A stretch of 64,000 bases of DNA from Ruminococcus sp. (GTDB lineage Bacteria > Bacillota > Clostridia > Oscillospirales > Ruminococcaceae): NCBI GenBank assembly GCA_017960805.1, contig JAGCYM010000009.1:21393-85392 (forward strand), written 5' to 3'. Both the position numbers and the translations under genes were made by a program. The notes beneath the pieces are model-generated. The model made no database searches. It was given only the letters and a program-made list of their open reading frames with translations, and was not told the origin of the DNA. Shown here piece after piece: positions 45,937 through 55,972 of this stretch. Numbering within the stretch: position 1 is the first letter of the stretch; every line of letters starts with the position of its first letter.

Positions 45937-47757
45937 ATGTGTGGAATTGCGGGAGTTATCAGTTTTAAGGAGGATATGCATGAGGAAGTTGAGAAATGCA
46001 AACGAATGCAGACAGCGCTTTTGAGACGAGGACCTGATCAAAATGGAATCTTTATTTCCCAAGAGGCTGTATTCGCTCATACGAGACTTACAGTTATTGA
46101 TGCTGTAGGTGGAAGGCAGCCAATGACCATAACAGTAAAAGGAAGAGAGTATACTATTATTTACAATGGTGAACTTTACAATACAGATGAACTTCGTAAT
46201 GAACTAGGATGCGATTTTGTTTCACGGTCTGATACTGAGGTTGTGCTAAGAAGTTATATTCAGTTGGGAGAAAAATGTGTTGATAGTTTAAATGGGATAT
46301 TTGCTTTTGTGATATATGATGCATTTGAACACAGGGTGTTTTTGGCACGGGATCGAATAGGGGTAAAGCCTCTGTTTTTCTATGAGATGAAAAACAAACT
46401 TATTTTTGCTTCTGAATTGCCGGCACTTCTTGAGAATCCTGATATTCCACATGAGATAAATGAGTATGGCGTTGCAGAATTGTTGTTGATGGCACCGGGC
46501 AGGACGCCAGGATTTGGAGTGATTCGAGGAGTTAGCGAACTTAAATGTGGTGAATGCGGATATTATACAGTGTCCGGTCTTAAGTTACATGAATACTGGA
46601 GGCTCAGGGCTTATGATCTTAATGAAACCTTTGAACAGACTGTGGAACATACCAGAGAGTTAATTATTGACTCAATACGTGGGCAACTAGTTTCAGATGT
46701 GCCTGTCTGTACTTTTTTGTCTGGAGGTTTGGATTCGAGTTTGATATCATCGGTTGTGGCTAAGGATTTGAAAAGACAGGGCAGAAAACTCAATACTTTT
46801 TCAGTAGATTACCTTGATAATGATAAGTATTTCAAGGAAAGTCGTTTTCAGCCTAATAGTGATTCGGAATATATAAAGATTATGGCGAATTATCTGGACT
46901 CAGAACACCATTGGGTAATAATAGATACGTCAGAACTGGTGGGAGCATTAGAAGCTGCTACAGATGCTAGAGGACTACCCGGAATGGCAGATGTTGATGC
47001 TTCCATGCTGTTGTTGTGCAGGGAAATAAAGAAGACAGGTACTGTTGCTTTGTCGGGAGAATGTGCTGATGAACTATTTGGAGGATATCCTTGGTATCGA
47101 GACAAAAGGATTCGAGAAATAGAAGGCTTCCCTTGGGCTCAGAGTACTGCTTATCGAAAACGTTTTATGTGTGAAAGATATTTAAAGCTTATTGATGCAG
47201 ATGAGTATGTGAGTTCTGCGTATAGGAATACCGTAATTAATGCAGATAAGCTTAATTCTGATAGCCCTTTAGAGGGACGAATGCGAGAGATGACTGAATT
47301 GAATTTTAGATGGTTTATGCAAAATCTTCTTGATCGAAAAGATAGAATGTCAATGTATAGTGGGTTAGAAGTTCGGGTACCATTTTGTGATTATAAAATA
47401 GCTGAGTACATGTACAATGTTAAGTGGAAATACAAAGATTACAAAGGGCGTGAAAAGGGCCTCCTTCGTGAAGCAATGAATGGAGTTATTCCTGATGAGG
47501 TCCTATGGCGAAAGAAGAGTCCATATCCCAAGACGCACAATCCTTTGTTCTTGAAAAATGTTACACTGCGTTTGAAAGATATATTAAAAAACAATACACC
47601 AATTACAGAACTTGTTTGCCGTGAGGAAGTTGAGAAACTTGTAAATCATGAGGAGAATGTGCAGTGGTATGGTCAATTAATGAATTTGCCGCAGACGATT
47701 GCATATTTCATACAGCTTGACTACTGGATGCGAAGATATAGAATAAAGTTGGTTTAA
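45937..47757 (+). CDS. asnB: Asparagine synthetase B, glutamine-hydrolysing
   Basis: 606 residues from the ATG at 45937, chosen so that Cys2 (MCGIAGV) becomes the N-terminal nucleophile of the glutaminase domain; GGTGGAG precedes it. The N-terminal Ntn amidotransferase (to about 200) has RRGPDQNG and YNGELYN. The synthetase domain has the PP-loop FLSGGLDSSLIS and LSGECADELFGGYPW. Monocistronic. Confidence 0.95.
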   Translation: MCGIAGVISFKEDMHEEVEKCKRMQTALLRRGPDQNGIFISQEAVFAHTRLTVIDAVGGRQPMTITVKGREYTIIYNGELYNTDELRNELGCDFVSRSDTEVVLRSYIQLGEKCVDSLNGIFAFVIYDAFEHRVFLARDRIGVKPLFFYEMKNKLIFASELPALLENPDIPHEINEYGVAELLLMAPGRTPGFGVIRGVSELKCGECGYYTVSGLKLHEYWRLRAYDLNETFEQTVEHTRELIIDSIRGQLVSDVPVCTFLSGGLDSSLISSVVAKDLKRQGRKLNTFSVDYLDNDKYFKESRFQPNSDSEYIKIMANYLDSEHHWVIIDTSELVGALEAATDARGLPGMADVDASMLLLCREIKKTGTVALSGECADELFGGYPWYRDKRIREIEGFPWAQSTAYRKRFMCERYLKLIDADEYVSSAYRNTVINADKLNSDSPLEGRMREMTELNFRWFMQNLLDRKDRMSMYSGLEVRVPFCDYKIAEYMYNVKWKYKDYKGREKGLLREAMNGVIPDEVLWRKKSPYPKTHNPLFLKNVTLRLKDILKNNTPITELVCREEVEKLVNHEENVQWYGQLMNLPQTIAYFIQLDYWMRRYRIKLV

Positions 47758-47979
47758 TAATGAACGTGAAAACGACAGCCTCCTAAATAGTCAAGAATAA
47801 CGATGGTTGGTATTTTCTCAACTTAAACGAGTTGTTTAGAAAATAAAATTATATTTACTTTTTAATGTTAAAACATGTCTGCTCAGGTGATTTATCAGTG
47901 CAAAATGACGAATTACAAGTTAATCATTTTGTTGTAGTTTACAATTATATCAAAAAATATGAAATGTTAAGATTTTATG

Positions 47980-48008
47980 TTGCAATTTACAATGCGTTGT
48001 GATATAAT
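47980..48008 (+). promoter_or_regulatory. Upstream promoter of pilus operon
   Basis: TTGCAA, 17-bp spacer, TATAAT (48003-48008). About 260 bp ahead of pilC in a 510-bp AT-rich gap without open frames. Confidence 0.7.
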
Positions 48009-48030
48009 ATTTGTGTAAGTTAAACAACGT

Positions 48031-48060
48031 GCAGCATGGGAACATCAATGCTGCGTTTTG
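48031..48060 (+). terminator. Promoter-proximal hairpin in pilus leader
   Basis: GCAGCAT (48031-48037) / ATGCTGC (48048-48054) followed by GTTTTGTT. It begins only about 15-20 nt after the expected transcription start, so it could act as an attenuator. Confidence 0.55.
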
Positions 48061-48180
48061 TTCTGCCTTGAAATTGTTTTTTGTAGAATAATCGAGCTAT
48101 GCCCTTATGAATACTACAATTAGTATAATTGTTGGTGATTATTAATAAAATCGGATTGATTATTTATGGCAAAAAAACGA

Positions 48181-48209
48181 TTGAAAAGTAGCTGTTAAAA
48201 TGCTATAAT
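48181..48209 (+). promoter_or_regulatory. Proximal promoter of pilus operon
   Basis: TTGAAA, 17-bp spacer, TATAAT (48204-48209), 61 bp before the pilC start; GGAGGTGG lies at 48258-48265. Confidence 0.78.
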
Positions 48210-48269
48210 TGTTATTATTGGGGCAGTATGGATTGTTCCGGCTTAAACAAAAACTATGGAGGTGGTTGT

Positions 48270-49469
48270 ATGAAGAGTTATTCCTACATTGCTCAGGATG
48301 CGCGAGGCAAGCAGGTCAAGGGCAAGGCTAATGCCGAAAATGAACAGGAATTCCTCGAAAAGATGAAATAGCGAGGAGTGTTCATCAAGGATTACAAGGA
48401 AGACGATTCAGGAAACACAAGATCAATTTACAAGTTCAGTACCAAGGAGCTCGCGTTCTGTTGTCGACAACTCAGTGCCATGCTTACATCAGGTCTTACT
48501 CTTGTAAAAGCGATTGATATTCTTGTTAAAGAACAGGAAAATGAAAAAGCAAGAGCTATTTGGCAGGACATCTACGAGAATGTTCAGAAGGGTGAATCTT
48601 TCTCTTCTACGCTGGAGATGCATTCAGGCTCGTTCCCTGAGTTCCTCATTTCAATGACCAATGCAGGTGAAGCAAGCGGTTCACTTGATGTTATTATGAC
48701 CAGAATGAGTGAGCACTACGCAAAGGAAAACAAGCTCAAGAATACCATTAAAGGTGCTATGGTATACCCTATTATCCTTGCTGTTCTCTGTGTCGTTATT
48801 GTAATGTTCCTATTCATATTTATAATGCCAACATTTATTGATATGTATGAGGATCCTTCAACGATGCCTGCACTGACAAAGATTATGGCAGCCATCTCTG
48901 ACTTCCTAAGACATAAATGGTATATAGTTGTTATACTGGTTGTTGGTGGTTTCTTTGGTTTCAGATACGCAATGAAGGTTCCGAGTTTCCGTTACAAGAT
49001 GGATAGACTTATCCTCAAGGGACCTATGTGGGGACCTCTCGTTACAAAAATCTATACTGGTCGTTTCGCAAGAACCCTTTCCTCACTTTATTCAAGCGGT
49101 ATCCCTATGGTTGAGTGCCTGCAGAAATCGTCTGCTATCCTCAGCAATAGATATGTTGATGAAAAGTTTATTGATGTTATTGATGAGGTTAAGCAGGGTG
49201 AAACACTTTCGGCTTCGATTACAAGAACAGAGTTGTTTGAGCCGATGTTCTGCTCAGTTATATATGTTGGTGAGGAGTCGGGTGCTCTCGACTCAATCCT
49301 TGAGAAAACTTCTGATTACTACGAGGAAGAATCTGATTCAGCTGTACAGCGTCTTGTAAGCCTTATCGAGCCATTGTTGCTTATTTTTATGGGCGTTATT
49401 ATTGGTATGGTAGTAATTGGTATTTATCCTGCACTCTATGGTTCAATGGCTGCTATCGAGAACGAATAA
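48270..49469 (+). pseudogene. pilC: Type IV pilus platform protein PilC with in-frame amber codon
   Basis: Read from the ATG behind a strong GGAGGTGG site, the frame gives MKSYSYIAQDARGKQVKG, a normal PilC N-terminus, but meets TAG at 48369-48371 (codon 34, where CAG/Gln would fit: LEKMK-stop-RGVFIKD). The frame then stays open to 49469, total 399 codons. The rest is a complete T2SF protein: two copies of the helical domain (FCCRQLSAMLTSGLTLVKAI; FARTLSSLYSSGIPMVECL), GEASGSLD and GEESGALD motifs, and three membrane helices. A restart at GTG 48378 would omit the first 36 codons and has poor spacing. PilC is the inner-membrane platform for pilus assembly; whether it is functional here is uncertain. 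Confidence 0.88.
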
Positions 49470-49490
49470 ACACGGAAAGGTGGAAAAAAA

Positions 49491-51116
49491 ATGCTTTCAT
49501 TTGATATAACTGACAGAAACGTCCGCGTTGTTAAGGGCGTTGAAAGCAACGGAAAGATTAAGATTAGTTCCGCTGCTACACTTAACCTTGAAGAAGGACT
49601 CATCGTAAATGGTCATGTTCGGGATGTTCCTAATGTTGCTACACTCATAAATGGTGTACTAAAGAGAAACAAGATGCCGGATAAGGAGGCTATCGTTTCT
49701 ATTTCCTCGAATCTTACAATATTCAAGGAAATGACTGTTGCACGTGTAAAAGGACAGGACCTTCAGAAGACTGTTAAGACACAGGTTCAGGCAGAGCTTA
49801 ATCTCGATGATTCATACAGTGTTACATATGTTATTGTTGGTGAGTCTACAGAGAGAGGCGACACAGGTGAGCCTTTGGTTCGTATTCTTGCTACAGCTTG
49901 TCCCTATGAAATTGTTAATAGTTACAGAGAAGTGTTTAAACTTCTTGGTATTTCACTTAAGTCTGTAATGGTTGGCTGTAACTGTATTACCAAGGTTCTT
50001 CTGGCCGATACAAGAATTAAGTCTAAGATGCCACTTCTTGCTGTTCAGATTGATAACAACTTCATTTCACTCAACCTCTATGAGGCTGGACAGCTTTCAT
50101 TCTCTCGTTTTGCCACAATTGATGCTGATGATTACGGCGGATCTTCCGATTATGTATTCGAGGCTGTAAACGAGAATATCTTCCGTATGCTGCAGTTCCA
50201 CAGGAGCCGTAACACTGGTGAGACAATTGAAAATGTTGTTTTCTATGGTGATACCCATGATTATGTAAGACTCACAGATGAACTTGAAAAGCTTGATTTA
50301 AACACAAGCCTAATTAATGTTCCGCCACAGATACACGGTCATGAGAATTTGGAGTTCTCGCTTTATGCTAACGCTATTGGTGCTATGTTCAAGCGTAACA
50401 GAGAAGCCGAGAAGATCAATCTTCTTGATACAGAACTTGGTGCGGCTATCAAAAGAGCAAGCAGTAGTAATAGTAGCACAGGCGGTACTCTGGCAATGCT
50501 CGCGCTTATTGTTGGTTCGGCTGCAATTTTAGGTGGTACTTGGGGAATAATGTCACTTTATAATCTTAAGATTAAAGGTGATATTAAGGAAATCAGGGAG
50601 TATATTGATTCTCCTGAAACAAAGAAACAGTTACAGCATAGAGAAAAGCTCCTAAAAATACAGACAAGTGTAAATGAGTACAATACTAAGATAGTAAATG
50701 CCCATGATGCATTCTATTCGAAGCCTGTTATCGATGGTGACAAGTATGACACCATTCAGCTTGTTCTAAACAAGACAGCTGAAGAGCTTGAACTTAAAAG
50801 TGCTGTTATTTCCACACCTTCTTACTCGAAGGGCGTTCTGAGCTTTAATGTTACAGCAGATGGTAAGGACGAGATGGTACAGAAGCTTCCTTCATTGTTT
50901 GTCGACAACCTCCTTAGTGAAGATTATAAGGACAATAATGGCTACTATGCTAATGCGTCGTATTCAGGATATACTTTGAAGATCCCGAAAGACAAGGAAG
51001 TTGAAGATGGTGCAAATAAGGATGGAACTGTTACGTTCTCAACTTCTGTAGCTCTTGAAGGACGCGAGAGTGCATATAAGCCTGAGAGCAATGACAAGGC
51101 TGATAAGGCTGAATAA
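49491..51116 (+). CDS. Fused PilM-PilN pilus alignment protein
   Basis: 541 residues. Residues 1-300 are an actin-like PilM domain (LSFDITDRNVRVVKG start, LLAVQIDNNFISLNLYE, VVFYGDTHDY). Then comes EKINLLDTELG (308-317), which matches the cytoplasmic INLL peptide by which separate PilN proteins bind PilM. A membrane helix follows (about 333-355), then an extracytoplasmic coiled coil and ferredoxin-like part as in PilN. In most systems PilM and PilN are separate genes. AAAGGTGG site; between pilC and pilO. Confidence 0.9.
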   Translation: MLSFDITDRNVRVVKGVESNGKIKISSAATLNLEEGLIVNGHVRDVPNVATLINGVLKRNKMPDKEAIVSISSNLTIFKEMTVARVKGQDLQKTVKTQVQAELNLDDSYSVTYVIVGESTERGDTGEPLVRILATACPYEIVNSYREVFKLLGISLKSVMVGCNCITKVLLADTRIKSKMPLLAVQIDNNFISLNLYEAGQLSFSRFATIDADDYGGSSDYVFEAVNENIFRMLQFHRSRNTGETIENVVFYGDTHDYVRLTDELEKLDLNTSLINVPPQIHGHENLEFSLYANAIGAMFKRNREAEKINLLDTELGAAIKRASSSNSSTGGTLAMLALIVGSAAILGGTWGIMSLYNLKIKGDIKEIREYIDSPETKKQLQHREKLLKIQTSVNEYNTKIVNAHDAFYSKPVIDGDKYDTIQLVLNKTAEELELKSAVISTPSYSKGVLSFNVTADGKDEMVQKLPSLFVDNLLSEDYKDNNGYYANASYSGYTLKIPKDKEVEDGANKDGTVTFSTSVALEGRESAYKPESNDKADKAE

Positions 51117-51130
51117 GGAGGTAGATAGAA

Positions 51131-51889
51131 ATGAAACTAAATTACAGAGATAAGATCATACTTGGTGCGCTTCTTGCGTTTGTAATACTGCTAGCAGGAT
51201 TCTTCCTTCTTATAAAGCCTAAGTATACTGATATAAAAGACAATAAGGCTACACTTGAGAAGGTAGAGAAAGAGAAGCAAGAGGTCGATGATAAGATTAA
51301 AGAGATCCCCGGGCTCAAAAAGGATATTAAGGAAACATATGATGCGACAACGAAGCTTACTGATGACTTCGTAGAGTATAACAGTATATATAATCCTCGT
51401 AAGATTGATCAGTATATGCAGCACTTTGCTGAGGAGAATGAAGTAAAGATACTCAGTCTTCAGGTAAAGGATCCAACAACTTCAAATCTTGACTACTATT
51501 ACTTCAAGCCCACATTCGTAGGCGAGGATATGCTAAAGAAGTCAGATATCAATGGTGATAGAAAGGCTGCTATGGACGAGGATAAGGCAGAGAGCGAGGC
51601 TCTCAAGGCCAGAACCAAGGAATCGGTTATCACAACTACATACACGATCAATGTTGAGGGTGAGAAAGAGAATATCTGGAATTATCTTAAGGCTCTTGAG
51701 GATCAGGATGAGACAATGATAATTGATCAAGTAACTCTTAAGAATATAATAATTGATGAGGATGCAGCTAAGGAACAGGAAGAAAAGGATGCTGCAGACG
51801 GTAAAGAGAAAAGCGTGCCACAAGCACAGATACAGATTGCAGTATATTCAGTTTACGATCTTGCAGAACCTAACTTAGAAGCAAAATAA
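51131..51889 (+). CDS. pilO: PilO-like pilus assembly protein
   Basis: 252 residues: short cytoplasmic start, one helix (about 9-29), a coiled coil rich in Lys and Glu (30-75), then a ferredoxin-like extracytoplasmic domain. Gene position after pilN and the topology match PilO, partner of PilN in the alignment complex. AAGGAGG site overlapping the end of the pilM-pilN gene. Confidence 0.85.
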   Translation: MKLNYRDKIILGALLAFVILLAGFFLLIKPKYTDIKDNKATLEKVEKEKQEVDDKIKEIPGLKKDIKETYDATTKLTDDFVEYNSIYNPRKIDQYMQHFAEENEVKILSLQVKDPTTSNLDYYYFKPTFVGEDMLKKSDINGDRKAAMDEDKAESEALKARTKESVITTTYTINVEGEKENIWNYLKALEDQDETMIIDQVTLKNIIIDEDAAKEQEEKDAADGKEKSVPQAQIQIAVYSVYDLAEPNLEAK

Positions 51890-51951
51890 TCGCTTTTCCA
51901 TTACGCTAACAGTTATTAGAATATAAATATAACTTGAAAGGCGGTAAAGAA

Positions 51952-54900
51952 ATGAAAATTGAGAAGAATAGAAAAATGAAGGGTTCGGTCCTGCTTACTG
52001 TTGTTTCAGTTATGGCGTTGCTGATCGTTTTCATGACAGCAGCACTAGCTCTTTCAACATCAATGAACAACAGAGCACATGCCAATTATTCTGATAGTCA
52101 GGCAGAATATACAGCTAAGGCTGCAATTCAGAGTTTTACTCAAGCAATTCATACTAATGAAGCAGTTGCACAGACACTTCTTAATATGGATATAGGCGAT
52201 GTTGTTACTCCTTCAGTTATCGTATCTGATACGGGGATGGGTAATGTCGGCTATTACAATTCTGATGGTGAATGGGTAAGAGACAAAATCACAATAGAGT
52301 ATGTCAAGGACAACATGGCTTATGATGGAGCTCAGAATGCATGGGTACCAATGCAGGTCATCAAGATTACTGCAACTGGCAAGGTCGGTAAACAGGAGAA
52401 ATCTGTTTCTTACTATATTGAGCGTGCTTCCGTAGAGACAAAGTCTAGCTCTATAAAGGGATTCCAGACTCTTGGTGGCGGAGGACACCAGAATAATGGT
52501 GAGATTACAGGCGCTCTTACTATGGGACTTAAGGACGGCGGTGATCTTGAATACGGATTCAAGAATGATTATTCACTCCGTACTGATGTCGTATTTGTAA
52601 ACGGTGATTTTACTAAGACAGATGGTAACTCAATAGAGTTCAATGTTGTTAAACCGAATACTCAATATGTTATTATGGGCGATTTTACGGTTCGAGGTTC
52701 AAAATTTACCATTAATCTTGATTATCCCTTCGGTAAATCTGACTCTACGACGGGTAAACTGACTTCTGAGAATATGACTCAGCAGAATATTCCGTATTTA
52801 TATGTCAAGGGTAATTTAGGTGCCTCAACAGGTATGACATCGCTTATCGTTAAGCCTACAGGCGTAAATAATATACATGAACTTAGAGAAGGAGCACCTT
52901 TTAACATTTTCTGCGGCACTATAGGTGCAAGCACAAGTAGAACATTGCCTACATCTGATGATCCAAGTACTTCCTTTAGTAATGCCGACAGAGGTAGTTG
53001 GGGCGGAGTTGATATCAATGGTGCTGATCTCTACCTTTTGAATTCACTTGATGATGAATCAGTTGGTCATGACAGCTATCTTGACCCTGCAAATGAGAGC
53101 AATCTCTACAAGTGGTCAGATTCAGTCCTGAATGGAACTGCATCAAAGTTTTATTCAGAAGGCGGAAGCATTTACTGTAACCATAATCTCCATATAGGAA
53201 AGAAACTTACTGTACGTGGAAATCTTATTGTTCAGGGCAATCTTGAAGTAAATGAAGGCCTTGTTGTTGAGGGAGACCTTGCTGTTAAGGGCGACATTAC
53301 AGGTATGGATAAGATTACTGTTAATGGCAATTGGTACTATTCTGGTGGAGGTGGAGCTCCAACATCTGTTTGGGTAGCTCATAACATTCCTAACGGTGGT
53401 GGTCTCAAGAGTGACTGCAGAGAGTTCGAGAATGTAGAGATTGGTAACATTTTCGTAGAAAACGCAAAGCTTCCGAATGTTCCTGCTGAATCAGAAGGTG
53501 AAGTCGTAACAATAGCACATGAGGAATATCCTGACATGGACAGCGAGGATTTCTATCATGGCCCAAGTAGCAATTGGAATTGGACATACTCTGATGGCTC
53601 GACAGTTAATGATGCTGAGCTCATAGCGGTTCTCAATGCAAATAAAAGATGGGTATCAGATCATGATGAATGTACAATGTATGAGGTAGATGGAGATTAC
53701 TATCCTCAGAAGTGCTATGTCGATGTTAATGGATATATTACCACCGAGGCTGAAGGCATATATTATTATATTGACGGTCAATACTGTGATGTTGCTCCTG
53801 ATGGCGCATACTTCTACAAGGTTGACAAGGATGGTAATATTCTTGATGGAAATATAATCACTGACGAAATCTACACTATGTACAAGGTTTCTGTAATTGC
53901 TGAGAAGCAGGATGACGGTTCTATCGAGTATATTACAGTGACTACAGATGAAGAGACAGACGAAAATGGAGCATACTATGTTGCTTCTGCAAACGGCGGT
54001 CCAACAGCGACTGAGGCATATAAGTATTCATATTATCATAGGGTAGATCCTGATACTGGTAATCCTACAGACGATATCGCTGATTCGAGATATTCATACT
54101 ATCAGTATGATGAGGAGACAGGTAAGTATACTGAGATTTCAGAGGATGAGGCTTTTGAAGAAGAATCAACTTCCTCGTATAAAGCTTGGTATGACGAGAC
54201 TACAATAGTTTTGGATGAATGTTACTACTATGATGCTGATCCTACAAGTCATAAGAACGATTCGGGTTGGCTAGAAGAACATGAAGTTGATCCTGCTGAT
54301 CTTGGTAGTGTAGGCGGGAAGTATCCCATCGCAGCATATCCGGGATATCATGATGGAAGTGTTTATCCCGCTAATATGACTGATGAGAATATTACAGTTG
54401 GTAATCAGAAGATAGTCATGTCTCTAGCAGAAGCAAGAGAGAATATCGGTATGACAGCTGCAGGCACATTTACACCTGGAACGTATGAAACAAGTTTCGA
54501 TAGTGATACAGTAGGTTTCAAGGAAGAGGCTAATACTTATACACAGTCAGGAAGTAATATGGTCATCACAAAGAGTGGAACGCTCACAGGTATGTATGAT
54601 AACTGTGTTGTCAATATAAAACCAAAGGACAACTCTGATGTTATCAACATTGTCATGAAGGATTGTACATTCAGAAATGGTGCATCCATCCTTGTTGAGA
54701 GCAAGGGACTTGTAAATATTCTCTTTGAGGGAACAAATACATTTGCAGGTTCAGGTTCTTTACTTGGATTTAGTGCAGGTGCAGGCATTTATACAACTCA
54801 TGTTGTTGATCAGATTAAGTCTAGCGGCCGTATAAACGAGACAGATAAGATGAATATAATTATGTACGGTAAGGCTGGATCAGAGCTTAGAAATGAGAAT

Positions 54901-55176
54901 ACTGGTCTCTTCTGCGGTATTGCTAAATGTCCTTATACTTACTTCAATAACCCGGCGACACAAGGTGTAACAGGCAGTTGGAAGTATGTTATGGGAACAG
55001 GCCAGATCTGGGAACCAGCTGGTGTTAACTGGATTGGAAGTGCTCTATTTGAGCGTGCTATGACAAATGATAACTTTGTTCTTCTTTATACCAATGCAGC
55101 TGAAGGTGGAGATTCTATCAGCAATGATGGTGTTGACGGTGCTAACTGGTATGGTAAATACTACGACGCATATTAA
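51952..55176 (+). CDS. Very large PilX/GspK-like pilin, possible tip adhesin
   Basis: 1,074 residues from the ATG after AAAGGCGG. The N-terminus KMKGSVLLTVVSVMALLIVF is a prepilin-like helix, but the Glu at mature position 5 is missing, as in GspK/PilX-type tip subunits. ANYSDSQAEYTAKAA fits PilX N-terminal domains. The rest is a large extracellular part with a repetitive beta-solenoid-like run near residue 420 (VRGNLIVQGNLEVNEGL; VVEGDLAVKGDITG), a Tyr/Asp-rich middle segment, and a second solenoid-like area near 890. Position before two minor pilins supports a tip complex. Adhesion to plant material is an inference. Confidence 0.8.
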   Translation: MKIEKNRKMKGSVLLTVVSVMALLIVFMTAALALSTSMNNRAHANYSDSQAEYTAKAAIQSFTQAIHTNEAVAQTLLNMDIGDVVTPSVIVSDTGMGNVGYYNSDGEWVRDKITIEYVKDNMAYDGAQNAWVPMQVIKITATGKVGKQEKSVSYYIERASVETKSSSIKGFQTLGGGGHQNNGEITGALTMGLKDGGDLEYGFKNDYSLRTDVVFVNGDFTKTDGNSIEFNVVKPNTQYVIMGDFTVRGSKFTINLDYPFGKSDSTTGKLTSENMTQQNIPYLYVKGNLGASTGMTSLIVKPTGVNNIHELREGAPFNIFCGTIGASTSRTLPTSDDPSTSFSNADRGSWGGVDINGADLYLLNSLDDESVGHDSYLDPANESNLYKWSDSVLNGTASKFYSEGGSIYCNHNLHIGKKLTVRGNLIVQGNLEVNEGLVVEGDLAVKGDITGMDKITVNGNWYYSGGGGAPTSVWVAHNIPNGGGLKSDCREFENVEIGNIFVENAKLPNVPAESEGEVVTIAHEEYPDMDSEDFYHGPSSNWNWTYSDGSTVNDAELIAVLNANKRWVSDHDECTMYEVDGDYYPQKCYVDVNGYITTEAEGIYYYIDGQYCDVAPDGAYFYKVDKDGNILDGNIITDEIYTMYKVSVIAEKQDDGSIEYITVTTDEETDENGAYYVASANGGPTATEAYKYSYYHRVDPDTGNPTDDIADSRYSYYQYDEETGKYTEISEDEAFEEESTSSYKAWYDETTIVLDECYYYDADPTSHKNDSGWLEEHEVDPADLGSVGGKYPIAAYPGYHDGSVYPANMTDENITVGNQKIVMSLAEARENIGMTAAGTFTPGTYETSFDSDTVGFKEEANTYTQSGSNMVITKSGTLTGMYDNCVVNIKPKDNSDVINIVMKDCTFRNGASILVESKGLVNILFEGTNTFAGSGSLLGFSAGAGIYTTHVVDQIKSSGRINETDKMNIIMYGKAGSELRNENTGLFCGIAKCPYTYFNNPATQGVTGSWKYVMGTGQIWEPAGVNWIGSALFERAMTNDNFVLLYTNAAEGGDSISNDGVDGANWYGKYYDAY

Positions 55177-55191
55177 TAAGGAGGGAATTAC

Positions 55192-55959
55192 ATGAAAAAG
55201 AATGCTCTAAAAGGTGCTACCCTTGTGGAGATTATTGTTTCACTCGCTATTTTTGGTATGCTCGGTTTAGTTTTAGTTCAGCTTGGTACTAATGTTGATA
55301 AAACTACAAAATCTTCAAATCGTCTCAATAAACGTGTAGCTATTCAAGCTCCATACGCAGCATCACAAGATGTTGCTTATGTTGCAGCAAAATTAGATGA
55401 TGATGGCAAAATCGTCAAGGATGAAGATGGAAATGTTGTTACAGTAGATGCAAAGCTTGTGCCTGACCTCACAAATATTGAGGTTTATATTGATGAGGAC
55501 AACGATAACACACCTGATGTAGTTTCTGTGAAAAAGAAAGACAGCACAGAACGAGAGGATGTTGATTCGGATGCAAAAATTTTCGGCCATCATTATAACA
55601 CAAAGCCGGTAGTTGATAATAATATTGAAGTATATAATCCAGATGATCCTTCAAACACCAATCATCATCTTCAGTTTATCAGTATTATTGATGTAATTCA
55701 AGTTGAAAAAGATTTTGCTCTAGGTGATTTGCCATGGCAGATTACTTATAGTGATAAAAATGATCTTGATGATGAAGGTAATCCTAGAGTGAAGGTATTA
55801 TCAAATGCTGTATGGCAAGGAAATGAAGATGCGGAATCTGTAGCTACGATATCCGATACAGGTCTCATAACACCTCAAGGAACGGGGTCATGTATTTATA
55901 CGGGTGTTGCAGATGGTGGTTTACGTTACACAGTAACTATCACAGTTTCAGATACATAA
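55192..55959 (+). CDS. Minor pilin with Ig-like C-terminal region
   Basis: 255 residues. Prepilin site KG-ATLVE with Glu5 and a hydrophobic helix (EIIVSLAIFGMLGLVLVQLG). The middle is Asp-rich. The last 70 residues (QITYSDKNDLD to YTVTITVSDT) resemble a bacterial Ig-like (BIG2) domain: ATISDTGLITPQGTG is the typical core. AAGGAGGG site, 15 bp after the large pilin gene. Confidence 0.87.
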   Translation: MKKNALKGATLVEIIVSLAIFGMLGLVLVQLGTNVDKTTKSSNRLNKRVAIQAPYAASQDVAYVAAKLDDDGKIVKDEDGNVVTVDAKLVPDLTNIEVYIDEDNDNTPDVVSVKKKDSTEREDVDSDAKIFGHHYNTKPVVDNNIEVYNPDDPSNTNHHLQFISIIDVIQVEKDFALGDLPWQITYSDKNDLDDEGNPRVKVLSNAVWQGNEDAESVATISDTGLITPQGTGSCIYTGVADGGLRYTVTITVSDT

Positions 55960-55972
55960 GGGAGGGAGAGTC

